64,000 nucleotides of DNA from Bacteroidota bacterium (GTDB taxonomy: Bacteria > Bacteroidota > Bacteroidia > Flavobacteriales > Flavobacteriaceae): NCBI GenBank assembly GCA_023387965.1, contig JAEWHE010000041.1:186001-250000 (forward strand). Direction: 5' to 3'. The notes under the pieces were generated by a model, which had not been told where the DNA came from, ran no database searches, and saw only the letters and a program-made list of their open reading frames with translations. How positions within the stretch are numbered: position 1 is the first letter of the stretch; each line of letters starts with the position of its first letter. The translations under genes and the position numbers were made by a program. Shown here piece by piece: positions 45,785 to 54,500 of this stretch.

Positions 45785-46195
45785 ATGAGAAAAGCTATTG
45801 TAACTTTAGGATTATTTTCATTAGTAGTATTAACATCTTTCACAAATAATGATAGTCGTGGAGGCCAAGTAATTGGAGGAAATAAAAAATTAGACAACCC
45901 TTATACTGATAGCAGAGGAGGCCAAGTAATTGGAGGAAATAAAAAATTAGACAACCCTTATGCTGATAGCAGAGGAGGTCAAGTAATTGGCGGGAATAAA
46001 AAATTAGATAATCCTTATGCTGATAGCAGAGGAGGTCAAGTAATTGGAGGAAACAAAAAGCTTGATGATGCATATGCTGATAGCAGAGGAGGTCAAGTAA
46101 TCGGAGGAAATAAAAAGCTTGATGATGGATATGCTGATAGCAGAGGAGGTCAAGTAATTGGAGGAAATAAAAAGCTTGATGGTCAATTTGCATAA
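45785..46195 (+). CDS. Secreted protein made of six 19-residue repeats
   Basis: 136 residues, function unrecognised. A 22-residue hydrophobic signal-like segment (MRKAIVTLGLFSLVVLTSFT) is followed without any linker by six 19-residue units of the form DSRGGQVIGGNKKLDNPYA, and then the stop. Each unit holds two Gly-Gly pairs, a Lys-Lys pair and a Tyr or Phe. The unit end varies: NPYT, NPYA, NPYA, DAYA, DGYA, GQFA. There is no cysteine, no sorting domain and no other domain. The underlying 57-bp repeats are nearly identical, pointing to recent duplication. It may be a surface or matrix repeat protein, or a precursor of repeated peptides. A strong terminator makes it a single-gene unit between a LytTR regulator and a histidine kinase. 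Confidence 0.85.
   Translation: MRKAIVTLGLFSLVVLTSFTNNDSRGGQVIGGNKKLDNPYTDSRGGQVIGGNKKLDNPYADSRGGQVIGGNKKLDNPYADSRGGQVIGGNKKLDDAYADSRGGQVIGGNKKLDDGYADSRGGQVIGGNKKLDGQFA
45851..46192 (+). repeat. Six tandem 57-bp repeats
   Basis: Units start at 45851, 45908, 45965, 46022, 46079 and 46136. They tile the mature coding region exactly. Units 4-6 share AAGCTTGAT where units 1-3 have AAATTAGA, which suggests two sub-lineages of duplication. Confidence 0.95.
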
Positions 46196-46212
46196 GTTTT
46201 AATAAAATAATT

Positions 46213-46243
46213 AAAAGGGTAGTTTAGTCTACCCTTTTTTTTT
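46213..46243 (+). terminator. Rho-independent terminator after the repeat-protein gene
   Basis: AAAAGGGTAG pairs with CTACCCTTTT and a long T run follows. Confidence 0.9.
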
Positions 46244-46283
46244 GGATTAATTTTTTTGGGGAGAAATAATAATCTTTTTTTCT

Positions 46284-46291
46284 TACATTTG
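46284..46291 (+). promoter_or_regulatory. Promoter -7 box of the TPR histidine kinase operon
   Basis: TACATTTG ends 16 bases before the TTG start. Confidence 0.55.
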
Positions 46292-46307
46292 GAGCAAACT
46301 CCCTAAG

Positions 46308-48344
46308 TTGAAAAATTATTTCCTACTACTGATACCACTCCTTGGTTTGTATGGCTGTTCTAATGATAATCATAGAATAAATGACAAGTCCACGGTGGAC
46401 AGTATTGCTGTTTATTTGGATAGAGCTGTAGAGACTAAACTGAGTTCAGAAGCGAAATTATTTTACAACAAAAAGGCTCAAAGCATCTTATTAGAAAATG
46501 AAAATGATTCTATTAATAGGATCAATCTTTTTAAGGTAGCGAATAGATTTTTTAACTTAAATGACTACAAGAGTTACAAGAATGTTAGCAAAATAATCCT
46601 GAATAGGTCGATTGAATCCAATGATACGATGTCAATTTCTAAGGCGTACGTATATTTAGGAGATTATTATTCCCTTACCCCAAAAAGAGATAGTGCTTAC
46701 ATTCATTATAGGAAAGCGGAAAAACTATTTCAAAAAGTCAATGACAAGGTTAATCTTGGGCAGGTTTATATTAATATCGCTTTAGTAAAAGGCTATGAGA
46801 AAGATTATTATGGCGCAGAATTATCTGCGATACAAGCATTAAATGTATTAAGAGACATTAAGCAGAAGGAACGAATTTACGAAGCTTATAATGTACTAGG
46901 GTTTATTTCGTATGAATTAAAGGATTATTCGAAAGCACTGGAATATCACAACAAAGCGTTAGAATTGGGTAGAGAAAATGATGCTAACAATGAATATCAT
47001 CTCACGGCAACCTCGCTAAATAATATAGGAAGTGTTTACCAAGCTCAAGATAGGCATCAAAATGCTATCCAAATGTTTCAAACTGCTTTAAAAGATAATC
47101 GGTTGATAAAAGATAAACCTGTTCTGTATTCAGCATTAATTGATAATCTAGCATATTCGAAGTTCAAATTAAAAGATAAGAATCAACTACCTGAACTTTT
47201 CTATGAATCTTTGCGAGTCAGAGATAGTCTTAATTTTTTAGGCGATATTATATACAGTAACATTCACCTTTCGGAATATTATCTTGCCGAGGGAGATACC
47301 GCAAAATCTATCACTTACGCAAGAGAAGCTTTGCGTGCCTCGCGCGAAACTAACGTTCACCAAGATATTTTAAGTGCCTTAAAAAATTTAGGAAAAGTTG
47401 ACAAAAATAATGCCGTTGCTTACAATGAGGAATATATTAAAATCAACGACAGTTTGCAACAAGCGGAACGAAAAGCCAAAGAAAAATTCGCCCGAATTGA
47501 ATTTGAAACAGACGAAATCATCTTAAAAAATGACAAGCTAACGGAACAAAATAGGACAATTCTTTATTTGTTTGTATTTGCAATGTTGATTGGAATGTTA
47601 CTTTTCATCATCAAAAATCAACGCACAAAGACCCGCGAACTTATCTTAAAACAAGCCCAACAAAAAGCGAATGAGGAGATTTACAGCCTTATGTTGTCTC
47701 AACAAACAAAAATTGAGGAAGGTAGAGTTTTTGAGAAAAAAAGAATCGCACAAGAACTTCATGATGGTATTTTAGGTCGATTATTTGGCGCAAGACTTAA
47801 CCTTGATAGTTTGAACAAACGCCCTGACAACGAAGCGATTGACAACAGAAGACAATTTCTTGAAGAACTTAAAATAATTGAGCAAGACATCCGCGAAATT
47901 TCTCACGACCTTAACCGCGAAAAATTTGCGCTTAACAACAACTTCGTTGGCATTGTAAATAACTTGATCGATCAGCAAGAAAATATTTCGGAAGCTCATC
48001 TCGATTTTTCTTTCGACCCAAATATTCAATGGGATAAAATTGATAATACCACAAAAATTAATTTGTTCAGAATTCTTCAGGAATCTCTTCAAAACATTAA
48101 TAAATACGCGGATGCCAGCAATATCTTGATCGATTTAAAACAAGAAGACGAAATGATTTTGCTTACCGTTTCAGATGATGGAAAAGGTTTTTCGACCGAG
48201 AAAAAAAGCAAAGGAATCGGTTTGCAAAACATGATTTCGCGTGCCGAATCTTGCGGCGGAAATATCGGCATACAATCTTCTCCTAACCAAGGAACCACCA
48301 TTTTATTGACAATCCCCAAAATCCCTAATCCCCAAACTGCATAA
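46308..48344 (+). CDS. TPR-containing sensor histidine kinase (HisKA_3/NarL type), lipoprotein signal
   Basis: 678 residues starting at TTG 46308; no ATG in frame would keep the signal sequence. Residues 1-17 (MKNYFLLLIPLLGLYGC) are a lipoprotein signal with Cys17. Residues about 70-400 hold tetratricopeptide repeats (YEAYNVLGFISYELKDYSKA, TSLNNIGSVYQAQDRHQNAI), probably exposed to the periplasm. A coiled segment and a membrane helix (LYLFVFAMLIGMLLFIIKN, about 418-436) follow. The phospho-acceptor His485 is in RIAQELHDGILGRLF, and the ATPase domain has LQESLQNINKYA and DDGKGF with GIGLQNM. The stop is one base before the ATG of its response regulator. The ligand sensed by the TPR region is unknown. 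Confidence 0.93.
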   Translation: MKNYFLLLIPLLGLYGCSNDNHRINDKSTVDSIAVYLDRAVETKLSSEAKLFYNKKAQSILLENENDSINRINLFKVANRFFNLNDYKSYKNVSKIILNRSIESNDTMSISKAYVYLGDYYSLTPKRDSAYIHYRKAEKLFQKVNDKVNLGQVYINIALVKGYEKDYYGAELSAIQALNVLRDIKQKERIYEAYNVLGFISYELKDYSKALEYHNKALELGRENDANNEYHLTATSLNNIGSVYQAQDRHQNAIQMFQTALKDNRLIKDKPVLYSALIDNLAYSKFKLKDKNQLPELFYESLRVRDSLNFLGDIIYSNIHLSEYYLAEGDTAKSITYAREALRASRETNVHQDILSALKNLGKVDKNNAVAYNEEYIKINDSLQQAERKAKEKFARIEFETDEIILKNDKLTEQNRTILYLFVFAMLIGMLLFIIKNQRTKTRELILKQAQQKANEEIYSLMLSQQTKIEEGRVFEKKRIAQELHDGILGRLFGARLNLDSLNKRPDNEAIDNRRQFLEELKIIEQDIREISHDLNREKFALNNNFVGIVNNLIDQQENISEAHLDFSFDPNIQWDKIDNTTKINLFRILQESLQNINKYADASNILIDLKQEDEMILLTVSDDGKGFSTEKKSKGIGLQNMISRAESCGGNIGIQSSPNQGTTILLTIPKIPNPQTA

Positions 48345-48345
48345 C

Positions 48346-49014
48346 ATGGTAAAAAAAATTAACATTCTGATTGTGGATGACCACCCCTTCATAATCGAAG
48401 CGTACAAAAACACAATTGCAGGTTATCATCCAGCAGAATTTGAATTTTCGATTACTCAAGCTAATAATTGCAAAGCTGGTTATGAAATTCTTACCAACCC
48501 GGAAAGCATTAATTTTGATGTAGCGTTTTTTGATATCAGCATGCCGCCTTATCCTGAAAAAAATATTCTTTCGGGTGAAGATTTAGCCAAATTGATAAAA
48601 AATGTACAACCTGATTGTAAAGTGATTTTGTTAACCATGCATACTGAATCGCTGAAAATCAACAATATAATTAAAAATATCAACCCGAATGGACTCATCA
48701 TTAAAAACGATTTGACCTTTGACGAATTATTGCTTGCCTTTGATAAAATTTTAAAAAACGAAAAATATTACAGCCAAACTGTGATGAAATTTGTGAGCCA
48801 GCAAAAATCGATTGACGTGAATGTGGATGAGTTGGATTTGCAAATACTATATCATTTGTCACGTGGAATAAAAACCAAAAATCTGCCTCTTCACACGCCA
48901 CTTTCGTTAAGTGCCATCGAAAAAAGAAAGCTTAATTTAAAAGAGCGGTTTAACATCAAGGGAAATGATGATGAAACGCTAATTTCTGAAGCAAGAACAC
49001 GCGGATTTATTTAA
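48346..49014 (+). CDS. NarL/LuxR-family response regulator
   Basis: 222 residues. Receiver domain: acidic Asp11-Asp12 (IVDDHPF), phospho-acceptor Asp63 (VAFFDISMP), TMHTES, and Lys in IIKND. The C-terminal part (about 160-222) is shaped like a LuxR helix-turn-helix: LDLQILYHLSRGIKTKNLP, then LSAIEKRKLNLKERF. This is diverged from the standard motif. Translationally coupled to the kinase upstream. Palindromes in the non-coding region downstream (49024-49352) are candidate targets, which is inference. Confidence 0.92.
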   Translation: MVKKINILIVDDHPFIIEAYKNTIAGYHPAEFEFSITQANNCKAGYEILTNPESINFDVAFFDISMPPYPEKNILSGEDLAKLIKNVQPDCKVILLTMHTESLKINNIIKNINPNGLIIKNDLTFDELLLAFDKILKNEKYYSQTVMKFVSQQKSIDVNVDELDLQILYHLSRGIKTKNLPLHTPLSLSAIEKRKLNLKERFNIKGNDDETLISEARTRGFI

Positions 49015-49023
49015 AAATATTTT

Positions 49024-49042
49024 TTTACGGGAAAACCGTAAA
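49024..49042. promoter_or_regulatory. Operator-like palindrome, copy 1
   Basis: TTTACGG, spacer GAAAA, CCGTAAA: perfect 7-bp arms. It ends 20 bases before the -7 box at 49063, where an activator would bind. Confidence 0.6.
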
Positions 49043-49062
49043 GCTAATTCGTTTCAAAAAAT

Positions 49063-49070
49063 TACTTTTG
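49063..49070 (+). promoter_or_regulatory. Promoter -7 box with no protein gene downstream
   Basis: TACTTTTG matches TAnnTTTG. No TTTG-type -33 element is visible; the palindrome at 49024-49042 occupies that side. Confidence 0.6.
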
Positions 49071-49075
49071 TATTG

Positions 49076-49150
49076 AGTTAGCATTCAAGATTTTAGAATT
49101 AGAATTTAAGACGAAAGAAACTGTTTCCGGCATTGGAGGCAGTTTTTTTT
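49076..49150 (+). ncRNA. Candidate small RNA 1
   Basis: From the expected start of the 49063 promoter to the terminator at 49118-49150, about 75 bases. There is no plausible reading frame. It lies 62 bases after the response-regulator stop. No match to a named RNA family is claimed. The alternative is that the terminator only ends the kinase operon. Confidence 0.4.
49118..49150 (+). terminator. Rho-independent terminator
   Basis: ACTGTTTCC pairs with GGAGGCAGT (two T-G pairs), loop GGCATT, then eight Ts. Confidence 0.85.
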
Positions 49151-49282
49151 ATTTTTTTTTTGGAACCAAATTTTAACTTTTTTCGTAAATTTATACAAAC
49201 GCCAAAAAGTTAATTACCACAAATCCAAATTTCCCCTTTTTGATTCCCCAGAATTGAAAATTTTTTAACTTACACTAAAAAT

Positions 49283-49312
49283 AAAAGCAACGCGCCACAC
49301 GTTGCTTTTTTT
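49283..49312 (+). terminator. Second terminator in the non-coding region
   Basis: AAAAGCAACG pairs perfectly with CGTTGCTTTT, loop of seven, then a T run. It ends no known gene. A near-consensus -7 box, TAAATTTA, lies at 49187-49194, so a transcript of about 110 bases is possible. Confidence 0.8.
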
Positions 49313-49313
49313 A

Positions 49314-49352
49314 TTATGGGAAAACCGTAAAAAATTTGCGGTAAAACCGTAA
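49314..49352. promoter_or_regulatory. Operator-like palindromes, copies 2 and 3
   Basis: TTATGG-GAAAA-CCGTAA at 49314-49330 and TTTGCGG-TAAAA-CCGTAAC at 49335-49353 repeat the palindrome of copy 1 with small changes. Consensus: TTRYGG-NAAAA-CCGTAA. Copy 3 ends 22 bases before a -7-like box. Confidence 0.55.
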
Positions 49353-49374
49353 CCTGCTTTCAATCAAAGTGTTT

Positions 49375-49382
49375 TATCTTTA
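49375..49382 (+). promoter_or_regulatory. Near-consensus -7 box after palindrome copy 3
   Basis: TATCTTTA, at almost the same distance from the palindrome as in unit 1 (22 against 20 bases). Confidence 0.4.
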
Positions 49383-49387
49383 CCAAC

Positions 49388-49497
49388 GTTAAATGTAATC
49401 CAAAAACATAACACAAATCCCTTTTTCCCCAAATCAGGATATTTGTCTTTTAACCCCAAAAAATAAAAAAGTGATGACCCCCATTCATCACTTTTTT
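49388..49497 (+). ncRNA. Candidate small RNA 2
   Basis: From the expected start of the 49375 box to the terminator shared with thiL, about 110 bases, with no convincing reading frame. The sequence is rich in A and runs of C. Evidence is the repeated layout of palindrome, -7 box and terminator only. Confidence 0.3.
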
Positions 49498-49499
49498 TT
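49464..49499. terminator. Bidirectional terminator after thiL
   Basis: AAAAAGTGATGA pairs with TCATCACTTTTT, flanked by A and T runs on both sides. It directly follows the thiL stop on the minus strand and could also end a rightward transcript. Confidence 0.85.
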
Positions 49500-50547
49500 A
49501 TTCAGAAATTGGATTCCAGCCTCTCGCTTTCAACGAAATTTTTGTGTTAGCTCGTGTGATTAGATGTGTACCTTCAGCTACATCTGTCATGTGTCCTATT
49601 ACGGTGAAATTTGGATTTGCCTTAATTTTGTCAAAATCATTCATCGAAATTGTAAACAATAATTCGTAGTCTTCACCGCCATTTATAGCTACTGTTGTAC
49701 TATCGATATTAAATTCTTCGCAAACGCTGATGAAGGAAGGATCGAGCGGCAATTTTTCTTCAAATAAATTACAACCCACATTACTTTGTTTGCACAAATG
49801 CATAATTTCTGACGAAAGTCCATCAGAAATATCAATCATAGAAGTCGGTTTTACTTCTAAGGCAAATAACAAAGTACGAATGTCTTTCCTAGCTTCTGGC
49901 TTTAATTGACGTTCAATTATATAAGTGTAAGCGTCTAAATCGGGCTGATTATTGGGGTTAACCTGAAAAACTTGCTTTTCTCTTTCTAAAACTTGTAATC
50001 CCATGTAAGCCGCTCCTAAATCACCTGTAACCACAAGCAAATCATTCGGTTTTGCGCCATTTCGATATACAATTTCTTGTTCTTCGGCTTCGCCAATTGC
50101 CGTAATGCTGATAATCAATCCTTTTTGCGATGAAGTTGTATCGCCACCAATTACATCCACATTATATTCTTTTGCAGCCAAATTAATTCCGGCGAAAAGT
50201 TCGTCTAACGCTTCGAGCGGAAACCGATTAGAAACCGCAATGGAAACCGTAATTTGCGTAGGACTAGCATTCATCGCGAAAATATCCGAAACGTTTACCA
50301 CAACAGCTTTGTAACCCAAATGTTTCAATGGCATGTAAGAAAGGTCGAAATGAACGCCTTCGATAAGCAAATCAGTCGAAACAATGACTTTTTTATCTTT
50401 AAAATCTAAAACAGCAGCATCGTCGCCAATTCCTTTGATAGTTGAGGTTTGGCTTACGCCAAAGTTTCTCGTAAGGTGTTCAATTAGTCCAAATTCGCCT
50501 AATTGTGAAATGCTGGTTCTGGGTTTGTTTTTATCTTCAATCATCAT
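49498..50547 (-). CDS. thiL: Thiamine-monophosphate kinase
   Basis: 349 residues from ATG 50547 (the adjacent ATG 50544 is equally possible). ThiL phosphorylates thiamine phosphate to thiamine pyrophosphate. AIRS-like fold: FGLIEHLTRNF at the start, GIGDDAAVLDFKDKKVIVSTD, VNVSDIFAMNASPTQ, GGDTTSSQKGLIISITAIGE, and MIDISDGLSSEIMHL with INGGEDYELLF. A frame extension to TTG 50568 would overlap the -7 box. No TPP riboswitch is present and no other thi gene is adjacent. Confidence 0.95.
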   Translation of the reverse strand: MMIEDKNKPRTSISQLGEFGLIEHLTRNFGVSQTSTIKGIGDDAAVLDFKDKKVIVSTDLLIEGVHFDLSYMPLKHLGYKAVVVNVSDIFAMNASPTQITVSIAVSNRFPLEALDELFAGINLAAKEYNVDVIGGDTTSSQKGLIISITAIGEAEEQEIVYRNGAKPNDLLVVTGDLGAAYMGLQVLEREKQVFQVNPNNQPDLDAYTYIIERQLKPEARKDIRTLLFALEVKPTSMIDISDGLSSEIMHLCKQSNVGCNLFEEKLPLDPSFISVCEEFNIDSTTVAINGGEDYELLFTISMNDFDKIKANPNFTVIGHMTDVAEGTHLITRANTKISLKARGWNPISE

Positions 50548-50565
50548 TTTAATTTTTGAGAATGG

Positions 50566-50573
50566 CAAAGATA
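50566..50573 (-). promoter_or_regulatory. Promoter -7 box of thiL
   Basis: TATCTTTG on the minus strand, 18 bases before ATG 50547. Confidence 0.6.
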
Positions 50574-50692
50574 CAATTTGAAAACGGGTTTAAAAATAAT
50601 GAAAAATCTTACTTATTATTCTTAAAAACCTGTAACAAAAATCGGTAACTTGCCACTTATGTAATGAACAATCAACCAAAACTCTTTATTTT

Positions 50693-51571
50693 ATGAGACT
50701 GAAAATAAATAATTTAAGCAAAACCTATTCTAATGGCGTAAAAGCACTCGACAATTTGAACCTCGAAATTGGTTCGGGAATGTTTGGACTTTTGGGGCCA
50801 AATGGTGCCGGAAAATCTTCGCTCATGCGTACAATTGCCACGCTACAAAAACCAGATTCGGGCAGTATTTTTTTTGATGATATCAATGTTTTAGAAGATA
50901 ATAATTCTTTACGAAAAATTTTAGGATACCTTCCGCAGGAATTTGGGGTTTATCCAAATCTTTCGGCTCAAAAATTACTGGATTATTTTGCCCAATTGAA
51001 AGGAATTGCAAAAGCTTCGGACAGAAAAAAAATTATAAAAGAAGTTTTGGAAGTGACCAATTTATGGGAAGTGCGAAACAAAAGCGTAAGCGGTTATTCT
51101 GGTGGAATGAAGCAGCGTTTTGGAATTGCACAATTGCTTTTGAATAACCCAAAATTAATCATTGTGGATGAACCAACTGCGGGACTTGATCCAGCGGAAA
51201 GACATCGTTTTTTGAATGTTTTGCGAGAAATTGGAACCAATCACACGGTAATTTTTTCCACTCACATAGTGGATGACGTGAGAGAATTATGCCACGAATT
51301 GGCAATTTTAAACGGTGGACAAATTCTTTTTAGAGGAACGCCAGACCAAGCCGAAGCGGAACTAGAAGGAAAAATCTGGATGAGAATCATTGATCGTGAG
51401 GAATACGAAGATTTTTCAAAAGAATTTAATATTATTTCTTCAAATTATAACCAAAATAATACGCTAAACATTCGCGTTTTGAGCGAATATCAACCGAACG
51501 AAACTTTTGTTCCGGCAAAACCACAATTAGAAGATGTATATTTTGTAGCACTTAAAAAAGAAACTGTATAA
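50693..51571 (+). CDS. ABC transporter ATP-binding protein
   Basis: 292 residues. Walker A GPNGAGKSS near 37-45, signature VSGYSGGMKQRFGIAQ, Walker B LIIVDEPTAGLDP and the switch His in VIFSTHIVDD. The C-terminal extension after about 220 is typical of ABC-2 type ATPases. Its stop codon overlaps the ATG of the permease/peptidase fusion gene, so the two are one transport unit in the inner membrane. Substrate unknown. Confidence 0.94.
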   Translation: MRLKINNLSKTYSNGVKALDNLNLEIGSGMFGLLGPNGAGKSSLMRTIATLQKPDSGSIFFDDINVLEDNNSLRKILGYLPQEFGVYPNLSAQKLLDYFAQLKGIAKASDRKKIIKEVLEVTNLWEVRNKSVSGYSGGMKQRFGIAQLLLNNPKLIIVDEPTAGLDPAERHRFLNVLREIGTNHTVIFSTHIVDDVRELCHELAILNGGQILFRGTPDQAEAELEGKIWMRIIDREEYEDFSKEFNIISSNYNQNNTLNIRVLSEYQPNETFVPAKPQLEDVYFVALKKETV

Positions 51572-54500
51572 TGCTGGGAACTATTTTTTCATTCGAATTT
51601 AAAAGATGGTTCAGAGGGTTTCCTTTTTACATCTATTTTGCGGTTTTTTTCCTGCTCTCGTTTTTCTTGATGGCAGATGCGGTAGGGTATTTTGATAGTT
51701 TCGGTACCACGACATCGTCGAACACCATTATGAATTCGCCATTGGCAATCAACGGAGTGATTGGTTCGTTGAGTCAATTAATTTATTTTATAGTGCCAAC
51801 GGTGATTGGTGCTACGGTTTACCGTGATTTTAAATACAATACCCATACGGTTTTGTATTCGTATCCATTTAGTAAATTTGATTATCTGGTGGGAAAATTT
51901 CTCAGCGGATTTTTTATCACAATTCTCATTACGTTTTCTATTGGATTAGCATTTTTATTGGCAACAGCTTTACCATTTGCTAACCCAGATTTGTTAGGTC
52001 CCATTAATATTGGCGCTTATTTTCAAGCGTATGCCATTTTTGTAATCCCAAATATTTTCTTCATCGGGATGATTATTTTCGCCTTGGTTACTTTGACGCG
52101 AAACGTTTACATCGGATTTATTTTTGTGATTGTGTTGTTTGTTTTTCAAGGGCTTTTGGGGAATTTAACCAACGACATGGAAAATAAATTTACGGCTGCT
52201 TTGATCGAGCCTTACGGGATGGAAGCCTTGAGTTACGTAGTAAAATATTGGACGGTTGACGAACAAAACGTTAGAGATATTCCGTTTGAAAATGTGATTT
52301 TGTACAACCGTTTGATTTGGATTGGAATCGGACTTTTATTCTTTATCGTCTTGTACTTTGCGTTTTCGTTTAGCTTTTCGGCTATTACTTTTAAACGTGC
52401 TAAAAAAGCGGAAAGAGTTACTAAAAATAATTTCGGAAGCATTATCCGAATCAATTTGCCAAAAGTAGATTTCGATTTTTCTTTTGGACAAAACTTAAAA
52501 ACAGCCTGGAGTTTATCGAATATCGAGTTGAGATTTATTACCAAAAGCTGGATTTTCATCACCATTGTGGCAATCATGATGATTTTCATTTTGATTTCAG
52601 GTTACACATTGGGACAAGAACTTTATGGAACGTCAACTTATCCAACAACGTGGAAAGTGTTAGATATGTTGGGGAGTTTTGTTACGTTTTTTGTGAGAAT
52701 TCTTATTATGTTATTTTCAGGATTTTTGTTACAACATTCCGCCAACAGCCGCATGAATTATTTGGTAGATTCTACGCCAATTCCTAATTGGACGTTGTTT
52801 CTCTCTAAATTTTTGGCATTGTTAAAGATGACTTGTATTCTTCTTCTCGCAGGAATTGTGTCAGGAATTTTGGTGCAAACTTATTTAGGATATTACCAAT
52901 TCGAAATTTTACATTATATCAAAGAACTTTTCGGATTTGAATTGATTGGTTTAGTGATTTTGATGCTGTTTTCGCTTTTCGTACAATCACTTTTCAAAAA
53001 TTATCTGGTAGGATTTTTTACGATTTTGGTTTTGTTAATCATCCTTCCCGGAATTAGTGCACTTGGAGTAGAACATCCAGTTTATTTGTTCAATTCTGGA
53101 CCAGGTTACAATTATAGCGACATGAATGGTTACGGATCTATCCGAAGCTTTTTTATCTTCAAAACTTATTGGTTGCTATTTGTTTTAGCGCTTTACGGAA
53201 TTGCACTTTTACTTTTTAGACGAGGCATTCTTTCCGGAATTAAAGAAAGATTCAGAGTCGCCGGAAGAAGAATGCGTTCTGCTGTGGTATTGCCAACAAT
53301 TTTAGCTTTGGTACTTTTTGTTTCGCTCGGATTTGCCATTTATCGATTAGATACCAAAAGCCGTCCGTTTTATACTTCGCAGGAAATAGAATTGCAAAGA
53401 GTAGATTTTGAAAAAAAATATAAAAAGTATGAAAAAAGTCCGCAACCACGAATTGTTGATGTAAAAGTGGACATGGAAATTTTTCCTGAAGATAGAAACT
53501 ACAAGGCTTCGGTAAATTATGTGATGGTGAACAAAACCGGAAAAAATATCGATTCACTCTTTTTAAATTATGGCGATAATCTAAAAGCAATTACTTTTTC
53601 GCTGCCAAATAAAGCTGTTCTGTCTGATACTGTTATGGATTTTAATATCTATAAATTAGAAAAAACAATGCTTCCCGGCGATTCGATGCGAGTAAATATC
53701 GTGGTTCAAAACGAAAAAAATACTTTGCTCGAAGACCGTTCGCCAGTGATTGAAAACGGAACATTTATCAATAATTTTATTTTCCCGGCATTTGGATATT
53801 CTGAAGAATCCGAAATTATTGACAATGATGTCAGAAAGAAATATAATTTGGCTCCAAAAGAAAGAATGGCGACCACAAATGATTCTATTGCAAGGCAAAA
53901 TACTTACATTTCTAATAATGCCGATTGGATTACTTTTGAAACAACCGTGAGTACTTCTGGCGACCAGACGGCGATTGCTCCAGGGTATCTTCAGAAAAAA
54001 TGGGAAAAAGACGGCCGAAATTATTTCCATTACAAAATGGATCAAAAAATGCTGAATTTTTATGCGTTTAATTCCGGTCGATACGAGGTAGCCCGCGACA
54101 AATGGAACGATGTTAATCTCGAAATTTATTACCACGAAGGACACGATTATAACTTAGATAGAATGATGGATGCGATTAAAAGATCGCTGACTTATTATTC
54201 GGAAAATTTCAGTCCGTACCAACATAAACAAGTGCGAATCATTGAATTTCCTAAAACCATGGGAACATTTGCACAGTCTTTCGCCAATACAATTCCTTTT
54301 TCGGAAGCAATTGGATTTATTGCCAAAGTGGATGAAGAAAATCCAAATGCGGTAGATTATCCGTTTTCGGTAATTTCTCACGAAGTAGCGCATCAATGGT
54401 GGGCTCATCAGGTAATTGGAGCCAATGTAAAAGGAGCAACTTTGTTGTCAGAGTCTTTGTCAGAATACAGTTCGCTTAAAGTTTTGGAACACAAATACGG

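Noticed and set aside
45851..46192. Possible CRISPR array from regularly spaced repeats
   Set aside because: The units are directly adjacent 57-bp coding repeats with no unique spacers and no cas genes are nearby.
45840..46193. Open frame opposite the six-repeat protein
   Set aside because: A mirror of the 57-bp repeats with no promoter and repetitive Leu/Tyr-rich translation; the plus-strand frame has a signal peptide, start and terminator.
49498..50700. TPP riboswitch near thiL
   Set aside because: The region before thiL is too short and none of the conserved TPP-sensor words is visible.
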